Shown here one piece after another: positions 57,617 to 64,000 of a DNA stretch of 64,000 nt; the first letter of the stretch is position 1, and every line of letters starts with the position of its first letter. The notes beneath the pieces were generated by a model, which was not told where the DNA came from, did not search any database, and was given only the letters and a program-made list of their open reading frames with translations. Source of the stretch: an uncultured Paracoccaceae bacterium (GTDB lineage: Bacteria; Pseudomonadota; Alphaproteobacteria; Rhodobacterales; Rhodobacteraceae); contig CANNFA010000004.1 of the NCBI GenBank assembly GCA_947503765.1, positions 186,001 to 250,000 of the forward strand, written 5' to 3'. The position numbers and the translations under genes were made by a program.

Positions 57617-60349
57617 ATGCTGGGTATCGGAACCATCGCCAAAAAGGTCTTTGGCACGCCAAACGACCGCAAGGTAAAGGCGACCCGACCGATCGTCGAG
57701 AAGATCAACGCGCTGGAAGCCGAGCACGAGGCGCTGAGCGATCAGGGCCTGAAAGACAGGACCGCCGAGCTGGTGGAACGGGTGGCGAAGGGCGAAAAGC
57801 TGGACGCGATCCTGCCCGAAGCCTTCGCCAATTGCCGCGAGGCCGCGAAACGCGCGCTGGGTCTTCGGGCCTTCGACGTGCAGCTCATGGGCGGCATTTT
57901 TCTGCATCAGGGCAACATCGCCGAGATGAAGACCGGGGAAGGCAAGACGCTGGTCGCGACCTTCCCGGCCTATCTGAACGCTCTGACCAAGCGGGGCGTG
58001 CATGTCGTCACGGTCAACGACTACCTCGCCAAGCGCGACGCCGAATGGATGGGCAAGGTCTATGAGGCGTTGGGCATGACCTGCGGCGTGATCTACCCGC
58101 AGCAGCCCGAGGCCGAAAAGAAGGCCGCCTATGGCTGCGACATCACCTATGCGACCAACAACGAGCTGGGCTTCGACTATCTGCGCGACAACATGAAATC
58201 GGAACTGTCCGACATGAACCAGCGCGACCATTTCTTTGCCATCGTCGACGAGGTCGATTCGATCCTGGTCGACGAGGCGCGCACGCCGCTGATCATCTCC
58301 GGCCCGTCGCAGGACCGGTCCGAGCTGTACAAGACCATCGACGCGCTGATCCCCGAGATCCGGGACGAGCACTACAACCTCGATGAAAAGTCGCGCAGCG
58401 TGACCTATTCCGAGGAAGGCAACGAATTTCTGGAACAGCGCCTGCACGAGCTGGGCATCCTGCCCGAGGAGCACACGCTCTACGACCCGGAATCGACCAC
58501 CATCGTGCATCACGTCAACCAGGGTCTGCGCGCGCACAAGCTGTTCACCAAGGACAAGGATTATATCGTCCGCAACAATGAAATCGTTCTGATCGACGAA
58601 TTCACCGGCCGGATGATGGCGGGGCGGCGGCTGTCGGACGGGCTGCACCAGGCCATCGAGGCCAAGGAAGACTGCCAGATCCAGCCCGAGAACGTGACGC
58701 TGGCCTCGGTGACCTTCCAGAACTATTTCCGGCTTTACGACAAGCTGTCGGGCATGACCGGCACCGCCAGCACCGAGGCCGAGGAATTCGCCGAAATCTA
58801 CAAGCTCGGCGTGGTCGAGGTTCCCACCAACCTGCCCATCGCGCGCCAGGACGAGCATGATGCGGTCTATCGCACCGCGAAAGAGAAATTCGACGCCATC
58901 GTCGAAGAGATCAAGGCCGCCCATGAACGGGGCCAGCCGGTCCTGGTCGGCACCACCTCCATCGACAAGTCGGAATTCCTGTCGCAGCTGCTCAAGGCCG
59001 AAGGCGTGCCGCACAACGTCCTTAACGCGCGCCAGCACGAGCAGGAGGCGCAGATCGTCGCCGATGCCGGCAAGCTGGGCGCGGTGACCATCGCCACGAA
59101 CATGGCCGGCCGCGGCACCGACATCAAGCTGGGCGGGAACGTGGAATTCCAGGTGATGGAGGCGATCGCCGCCAATCCCGACCGCGACCCCGAGGATATC
59201 CGCGCCGAGATCGAGGCCCAGCACGAGGCCGACGAAAAGGCGGTGATCGACGCGGGCGGGCTGTTCGTTCTGGCCACCGAACGCCACGAAAGCCGCCGCA
59301 TCGACAACCAGCTTCGCGGCCGGTCGGGCCGGCAGGGCGATCCCGGGCGGTCGGCGTTCTTCCTGTCGCTCGAAGACGACCTGATGCGGATCTTCGGGTC
59401 CGAACGGCTCGACAACATGCTGCGCAAGCTGGGCATGAAGGAAGGCGAGGCGATCGTTCACCCCTGGGTCAACAAGTCGCTCGAACGCGCGCAGGCCAAG
59501 GTGGAGGGGCGCAACTTCGACATCCGCAAGCAGCTGCTGAAGTTCGACGACGTGATGAACGACCAGCGCAAGGCGATCTTCGGCCAGCGCCGCGAGATCA
59601 TGGAAGCGGACGACCTGGCCGAGATCGTGCAGGACATGCGCCACCAGGTCGTCGACGATCTGGTCGATACCTACATTCCGCCCAAGACCTATGCCGATCA
59701 ATGGGACGGCGAGGGGCTTTACGCCGCCGCGCTGGAAAAGCTGGGCGTGAACGAGGAAATCATCGCCTGGACCGATGAAGAAGGCGTGAACGCCGACGAT
59801 ATCCGCGAACGGCTCTACAAGGCATCGGACGAGCTTATGGCTGCGAAGGCGGCGCAGTTCGGTCCCGAGAACATGCGCTCCATCGAAAAGCAGCTACTGT
59901 TGCAAAGCATCGACGGCAAATGGCGCGAACACCTTCTGACGCTGGAACATCTGCGGTCGGTCGTGGGGTTCCGCGGCTATGCGCAGCGCGATCCGCTGAA
60001 CGAATACAAGACCGAGGCGTTCCAGCTTTTCGAATCCATGCTGGACAGCCTGCGCGCCGAAGTGACCGAAAAGCTGTCGCAGATCCGCCCGCTATCCGAG
60101 GAAGAGCGCGAGCAGATGATGAAGGACATCATGGCGCAGCAGCAGAGCATGCAGCAGGCCGCCGATCAGGCCCAGCCCGTCAAGCAACCCGAACCGGTCG
60201 GTGCGGGGGCCGAGGCCGCCGCCGCGACCGCGCCGCGCCCCGATTTCGACGAGGCCGATCCGGCCACCTGGGGCAATCCGGGCCGGAACGAGCCGTGCCC
60301 CTGCGGCTCGGGCAAGAAGTTCAAGCATTGCCACGGCCGGCTGGCCTGA
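57617..60349 (+). CDS. secA: preprotein translocase ATPase SecA
   Basis: SecA is the motor that pushes preproteins through SecYEG. The 910-residue protein has Walker [21 protein letters not shown] (residues 104-111 for the core motif), the DEAD-like [21 protein letters not shown], and the helicase and preprotein crosslinking domains. The zinc-binding tail [19 protein letters not shown] at the C-terminus binds SecB and lipids. GGAG five bases upstream supports the ATG at 57617. Confidence 0.98.
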   Translation: MLGIGTIAKKVFGTPNDRKVKATRPIVEKINALEAEHEALSDQGLKDRTAELVERVAKGEKLDAILPEAFANCREAAKRALGLRAFDVQLMGGIFLHQGNIAEMKTGEGKTLVATFPAYLNALTKRGVHVVTVNDYLAKRDAEWMGKVYEALGMTCGVIYPQQPEAEKKAAYGCDITYATNNELGFDYLRDNMKSELSDMNQRDHFFAIVDEVDSILVDEARTPLIISGPSQDRSELYKTIDALIPEIRDEHYNLDEKSRSVTYSEEGNEFLEQRLHELGILPEEHTLYDPESTTIVHHVNQGLRAHKLFTKDKDYIVRNNEIVLIDEFTGRMMAGRRLSDGLHQAIEAKEDCQIQPENVTLASVTFQNYFRLYDKLSGMTGTASTEAEEFAEIYKLGVVEVPTNLPIARQDEHDAVYRTAKEKFDAIVEEIKAAHERGQPVLVGTTSIDKSEFLSQLLKAEGVPHNVLNARQHEQEAQIVADAGKLGAVTIATNMAGRGTDIKLGGNVEFQVMEAIAANPDRDPEDIRAEIEAQHEADEKAVIDAGGLFVLATERHESRRIDNQLRGRSGRQGDPGRSAFFLSLEDDLMRIFGSERLDNMLRKLGMKEGEAIVHPWVNKSLERAQAKVEGRNFDIRKQLLKFDDVMNDQRKAIFGQRREIMEADDLAEIVQDMRHQVVDDLVDTYIPPKTYADQWDGEGLYAAALEKLGVNEEIIAWTDEEGVNADDIRERLYKASDELMAAKAAQFGPENMRSIEKQLLLQSIDGKWREHLLTLEHLRSVVGFRGYAQRDPLNEYKTEAFQLFESMLDSLRAEVTEKLSQIRPLSEEEREQMMKDIMAQQQSMQQAADQAQPVKQPEPVGAGAEAAAATAPRPDFDEADPATWGNPGRNEPCPCGSGKKFKHCHGRLA

Positions 60350-60540
60350 TTGCCGCACGCGAAGGTTCGGAGGGCTTTCGATGCCGCCGGGCCGGGAATC
60401 TGCGCGCCGGGTGACCGCGTATCGGTCACTTCGCGGCTCGATTGTTTCCTGTTTGCAACAAGTTTCGCTATCTCTGCCCTTTTATTTCCTCAATTGCACG
60501 GCACCCTGCCCAGAAGGCGGGTGAAGTCAGGGGTGACGGA

Positions 60541-61641
60541 ATGCAGCTCAGAAAAAAGCTCGTGACGGGCGCGGTGACACTCGGGGTCATCGCGGCGACG
60601 GCGCACCTGATGCAAAACGGCGGCGCCGTTTCCGCGCTTGTGGTGCCCGAGCCGGAACCGGCCTCGGCGACGCTGTCGGCGGTGGTCCCGATGAAGGCAC
60701 CCGGCCCGATCGCCGAGACGCCGGCAACAGCCCCCGATCCCGCCATCGAAACGGAAATCGCCGATGTCGCGCTGCTGGACGAGGCCGCCGAGGGCCCGCT
60801 GGCCCCGGTGCCACTGACAGAGCCGGACATGCCCGAAGAGGCCGAAGCCCCCGCGCCGCTGCCCGTGCCCAGCCGCGAGCCGGGCGGCCATGTCGCGCCC
60901 GAGACGGCCGAGCTTCCCGCTACTGCCGCAGAGCCGGGCCCGCATAACGAATACGGCCTGGCCTGCGACATCGTGGCGACGGCCGCGCCGCGCGCCGCCG
61001 CCATGGTGCGGCTGACCGTGACCGCCCCGTGCCGTGCCGATGCGCGGATCACCGTGCGCCACGAATCGCTGCTCTATTCCGCCCGGCTGGACGGGCTGGG
61101 CACGTATTCGGCGGATGTTCCGGCGTTGGTGGCCGATGCGGCCTTCAAGGTGACCTTTCCCGACGGCGGTGTTGCCGAGGCGCGCACGGCCGTTCCGCTT
61201 GCCGCCGAGACCGAGCGTGTCGCGCTGCTTTATAACGGAAAGACCGGCCTGCAGATCCACGCGCTGGAATTCGGCGCCGATTACGGCGATCCGGGGCATG
61301 TCTGGAAGGGCAACGCCGGAACCGCGGATGCCGCGTTGAAACTCGGCGGCGGCTACCTGACCGCGCTGGGCGACACGGCACTGGAGTTGCCGTTCATGGC
61401 AGAGATCTACACCCTGCCCGCCGATGCGACGATGCGCGACGGTGTCGTGCGGCTAAGCGTGGAGGCCGAGGTGACGGAGGACAATTGCGGCCGCGACATT
61501 GCGGGGCAGACGCTGCAAAAGGGGGCGGGCGGCGCGATGACGCCTGTGTCCCTGACGCTATCCATGCCCGGCTGTGACGCGGTGGGTGAGTTTCTGGTGT
61601 TGAAAAACCTGCTGCGAGACCTGAAGATCGCCTCCAACTGA
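60541..61641 (+). CDS. membrane-anchored protein of unknown function (secA-adjacent)
   Basis: A 366-residue protein I do not recognise. It has one N-terminal transmembrane segment (KKLVTGAVTLGVIAATAHLM), then a long proline/alanine/acidic linker (residues about 30-135), then a periplasmic beta-rich domain. Four cysteines in that domain (near CDIVATAAPRAAA, APCRADARITV, EDNCGRDIAG and MPGCDAVGE) could form two disulphides. GGGGTGACGG precedes the ATG. It is the first gene downstream of secA and 22 bp before the PBP-OmpA gene, so the two are likely cotranscribed. Homologues next to secA in related bacteria are sometimes simply called translocase, without evidence. Confidence 0.8.
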   Translation: MQLRKKLVTGAVTLGVIAATAHLMQNGGAVSALVVPEPEPASATLSAVVPMKAPGPIAETPATAPDPAIETEIADVALLDEAAEGPLAPVPLTEPDMPEEAEAPAPLPVPSREPGGHVAPETAELPATAAEPGPHNEYGLACDIVATAAPRAAAMVRLTVTAPCRADARITVRHESLLYSARLDGLGTYSADVPALVADAAFKVTFPDGGVAEARTAVPLAAETERVALLYNGKTGLQIHALEFGADYGDPGHVWKGNAGTADAALKLGGGYLTALGDTALELPFMAEIYTLPADATMRDGVVRLSVEAEVTEDNCGRDIAGQTLQKGAGGAMTPVSLTLSMPGCDAVGEFLVLKNLLRDLKIASN

Positions 61642-61663
61642 GACGGTCTCGCGGTAGGTCCGG

Positions 61664-63229
61664 ATGCGTTATCTTCGTGCGGCGATCTTCGCCGCACTTT
61701 TCCTGTGGAGCATGGATGTGCCGGCCCGCGCTGCCGACGTCACGCTGACGTCGCGCGATGGCAGCGTCGAGGTGTCCGGCGATCTTCTGGGCTATGACGG
61801 CGAATTCTACCGCGTCGATACCGTTTACGGTGTGCTGACGCTGGACGGGACAGGCGTGGTCTGTGACGGGCCGGGATGCCCGGATTTGACCGCCTTCGTC
61901 GCCAAGTTCACGTTTTCCGGCGCGCGCACCATGGGCGAGGTTCTGCTGCCGTCGCTGGTCGAATCCTTCGCCGCGCGGTCGGATTACGCGGTGGAACGGC
62001 GGGTGATCGACGACACGCATTTCGCCTATATCCTGACCGACCAGACGAACGGCGCCCGCGCCGCCGAGATCGGGTTCCGCGTCACCTCGACCGAGGAGGG
62101 GTTCGCGGACCTTCTGGCAAACGAGACCGACCTTGTCCTGTCGACCAGGCCGGCGGATTCGCTCGAGATTCAACTGGCTGCCGAGGCGGGGTTGGGCGAT
62201 CTGTCGAACCCCCGGCGCAGCCGGATCCTCGCGCTGGACGCAATGGCGGTCATCGTATCGCCGGCCAGCCCGATGAAGGGGCTGACGCTGACCCAGATCG
62301 CGCGCATCTTCGGCGGCGAAATCGGCAACTGGTCGGCGCTGGGCGGGCCGGACGCGCCCATCGCGCTGCACCTGCGCGGCGACGATTCGGGCATCGCACA
62401 GGCCTTTTCCGCGCGGCTTCTGGCGCCGCGCGAGCTGGAACAGGCAAACGGCGCGATCCGCCATGACAGCAACGCGGCGCTGGCCGATGCGGTCGCGGCG
62501 GATGCGCTGGCAATCGGCATCGCGCCCTATTCCGAGACCGGAAATGCGCGGGTGCTGGAGGTGTACGGCAAATGCGGGATGGTGTCGGCGCTGGACGATC
62601 TGACGATCAAGACAGAGGATTACCCGCTGCCGCTGCCGCTATTCGTCTACACGCCGGGGCGGCGTCTGCCGGTGCTGGCGCGCGAGTTCCTGAAATTCGC
62701 CCGCTCGCCCGCGGCGCAGTCGGTTGTCGCGCGGTCGGGCTTTGTCGATCTGCGGGTCTATGACGTGCCGGTGGCCGAACAGGGGTTGCGGCTGGTCAAT
62801 GCCATCGCCGATGCCGGGCCGGAGGTGCCGTTGGAGGAATTGCAACGGCTGGTCATGGCGATGGAGGGGACCGAGCGGCTGACCCTGAGTTTCCGGTTCG
62901 AACAGGGCGGCACCCGGCTGGACGCGCCGTCGCGGTCGAACATCGAGATTCTGGCGGAACAGATCGAGGCGGGCACATTCGACGACCGGCCGCTGATCTT
63001 CGTCGGCTTTTCCGATGGCGAGGGGGCCGCCGATGCCAATCTGCGACTGTCGCGGCGGCGGGCGGCCGCGGTGCGCGATGCCGTGCTGAAGGCGGCGCCG
63101 ACGGCCGATCGCGACCGGCTGGTGTTTTCGGTCGAGGCGTTCGGCGAAGCGATGCCGATGGCCTGCGATGACGAGGATTGGGGCCGGCAGATCAACCGGC
63201 GGGTCGAGGTCTGGACCACCCAACGCTGA
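61664..63229 (+). CDS. PstS-like substrate-binding / OmpA peptidoglycan-binding fusion
   Basis: A 521-residue periplasmic protein. After a signal peptide (AAIFAALFLWSMDVPARA), a domain like the phosphate-binding PBP2 fold spans roughly residues 85-345, with TMGEVLLPSLVESFAARSDY, IVSPASPMKGLTLTQIARIFGGEIGNWSALGG and LHLRGDDSGIAQAF. The C-terminal OmpA domain runs from about 400 to the end (EILAEQIEAGTFDDRPLIFVGFSDGEGAADANLRLSRRRAAAVRDAV), whose residues bind peptidoglycan. Ligand and role are unknown; the fusion suggests a wall-anchored sensor or scavenger. Confidence 0.85.
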   Translation: MRYLRAAIFAALFLWSMDVPARAADVTLTSRDGSVEVSGDLLGYDGEFYRVDTVYGVLTLDGTGVVCDGPGCPDLTAFVAKFTFSGARTMGEVLLPSLVESFAARSDYAVERRVIDDTHFAYILTDQTNGARAAEIGFRVTSTEEGFADLLANETDLVLSTRPADSLEIQLAAEAGLGDLSNPRRSRILALDAMAVIVSPASPMKGLTLTQIARIFGGEIGNWSALGGPDAPIALHLRGDDSGIAQAFSARLLAPRELEQANGAIRHDSNAALADAVAADALAIGIAPYSETGNARVLEVYGKCGMVSALDDLTIKTEDYPLPLPLFVYTPGRRLPVLAREFLKFARSPAAQSVVARSGFVDLRVYDVPVAEQGLRLVNAIADAGPEVPLEELQRLVMAMEGTERLTLSFRFEQGGTRLDAPSRSNIEILAEQIEAGTFDDRPLIFVGFSDGEGAADANLRLSRRRAAAVRDAVLKAAPTADRDRLVFSVEAFGEAMPMACDDEDWGRQINRRVEVWTTQR

Positions 63230-63261
63230 CCGCGAATGCAGGGCCGCCGGCGCGTCATCTT

Positions 63262-64000
63262 TCAAAGATAGCCCTGCGCGCGAAAGCTCAGCTCGTCGGA
63301 CATGCCGACGATGATGTGATCGTGCAGCACTAGGCCAAGCGCACGGGCCGCATCCTCGATCTGCCGTGTCGTGGCGATGTCTGCCTCGGACGGGCTGGGA
63401 TCGCCGGAGGGATGGTTGTGCACCAGGATCAGCGCCGAGGCGTTGAGTTCCAGCGCGCGCTTGGCAACTTCGCGCGGATAGACCGGAACGTGATCGACAG
63501 TGCCGCGCGCCTGTTCCTCGTCGGCGATCAGCACGTTCTTCCGGTCGAGGTAGAGCACGCGGAACTGTTCGGTTTCGCGGTGCGCCATCGTCGTGTGGCA
63601 ATAATCAAGCAGCGCGTCCCAGCCGCTGAGCGCGGGACGATGGATCACCCGCGACCGGGCGAGCCGGTGCGCCGCCGCTTCGACGATCTTCAGTTCCAGC
63701 ACGACTGCATCGCCGACACCCTGGACCTCTGCCAACCGGGCGGGGGAGGCAGAGACGACGCGGTTGAAATCGCCGAACCGGTCGAGCAGGCGCCGGGCGA
63801 GCGGTTTGACATCCTGCCGCGGAATGGCGCGGAACAGGACCAGTTCAAGCATCTCGTAATCGGGCAGCGCATCGGCACCGCCGGCAAGAAACCGGTCGCG
63901 CAAGCGCCTGCGGTGGTCGCGGAGGTAGGACGGCAGCTTGCCCGCCCCCCGTCCGGCGGCCTGCGCGGGCACCGCCGCATCGGCGGAGAAAAGAGGCAGG
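63262..64000 (-). CDS. radC: RadC-family JAB1/MPN metalloprotein (5' end cut by window)
   Basis: The C-terminal end lies in the window; translation continues in frame to the right edge (upstream residues LFSADAA), so the true start is outside. An in-frame GTG at 63972 is unlikely to be the start. The protein has a helix-hairpin-helix region (SPARLAEVQGVGDAVVLEL) and the JAMM metal motif ILVHNHPSGDPSPSEADIATT, intact. LSFRAQGYL is the family C-terminus. RadC proteins were linked to DNA repair but their activity is uncertain. Confidence 0.93.
   Translation of the reverse strand, partial: LPLFSADAAVPAQAAGRGAGKLPSYLRDHRRRLRDRFLAGGADALPDYEMLELVLFRAIPRQDVKPLARRLLDRFGDFNRVVSASPARLAEVQGVGDAVVLELKIVEAAAHRLARSRVIHRPALSGWDALLDYCHTTMAHRETEQFRVLYLDRKNVLIADEEQARGTVDHVPVYPREVAKRALELNASALILVHNHPSGDPSPSEADIATTRQIEDAARALGLVLHDHIIVGMSDELSFRAQGYL

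Noticed and set aside
57494-59701. 735-codon open frame antisense to secA
   Set aside because: A shadow frame; secA on the other strand is complete and conserved.

Overview
The window reads as chromosomal DNA of an alphaproteobacterium of the order Rhodobacterales (Roseobacter/Rhodobacter group). The protein types, the high GC content and the gene order support this: maf-aroE-coaE-dnaQ on one side and rho-mnmE-mnmG-rsmG-parA-parB on the other, which is the arrangement around the replication origin in alphaproteobacteria. I cannot name the genus or species. No rRNA, tRNA, CRISPR array or intact transposase was seen.

Layout. 1-7600 holds a truncated epimerase, hslU, a lipoprotein hydrolase, an MFS transporter, an smr-mltA-Tim44 operon on the minus strand, fxsA and secB. 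7645-10349 is the tightly overlapped minus-strand operon maf-aroE-coaE-dnaQ. 10350-10765 is a 416-base gene-free stretch, AT-rich in part, with DnaA-box-like sites, and is the predicted oriC. To its right hemJ, rho, mnmE, mnmG, rsmG, parA and parB run rightward. Two perfect 16-bp parS palindromes sit in this block, one across the mnmG ribosome-binding site and start and one inside rsmG, about 3 and 5 kb from the predicted origin. Origin, centromere and ParAB partition genes are therefore all inside about 8 kb.

18100-30070 is conserved housekeeping: hemW, rdgB, rph, then hrcA-grpE, mutS, malic enzyme, a periplasmic MsrA, argG and a thioesterase. 30083-39510 is a more lineage-specific stretch: an Hpt protein facing a receiver-PP2C phosphatase, two Nudix hydrolases, Hsp33, CCA transferase, an rRNA methyltransferase, a NaChBac-type voltage-gated sodium channel, two L,D-transpeptidases, a CAP-domain lipoprotein and a 61-residue exported protein. 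39570-45704 carries hemH, an NDUFAF5-like methyltransferase, comF, the coupled grxC-nitrilase-marR set, ubiG and proline iminopeptidase.

45717-48427 is the one clearly accessory islet: a type II toxin-antitoxin pair with a palindromic operator, a decayed dipeptide-ABC ATPase pseudogene and an orphan solute-binding protein. 49016-54403 is the rimP-nusA-ylxR-infB translation/transcription operon, with a terminator hairpin just before rimP and another after infB. 54483-64000 holds a 45-codon gene, mutT-argJ-ppiC on the minus strand, secA, two envelope proteins of unknown role downstream of secA, and the start-truncated end of radC.

The most interesting content is the compact oriC-parS-parAB module, the overlap of parS with translation signals, the toxin-antitoxin promoter that predicts a leaderless mRNA, the rimP leader terminator, and the uncharacterised envelope pair next to secA. 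I did not find a convincing wholly new multi-gene system.
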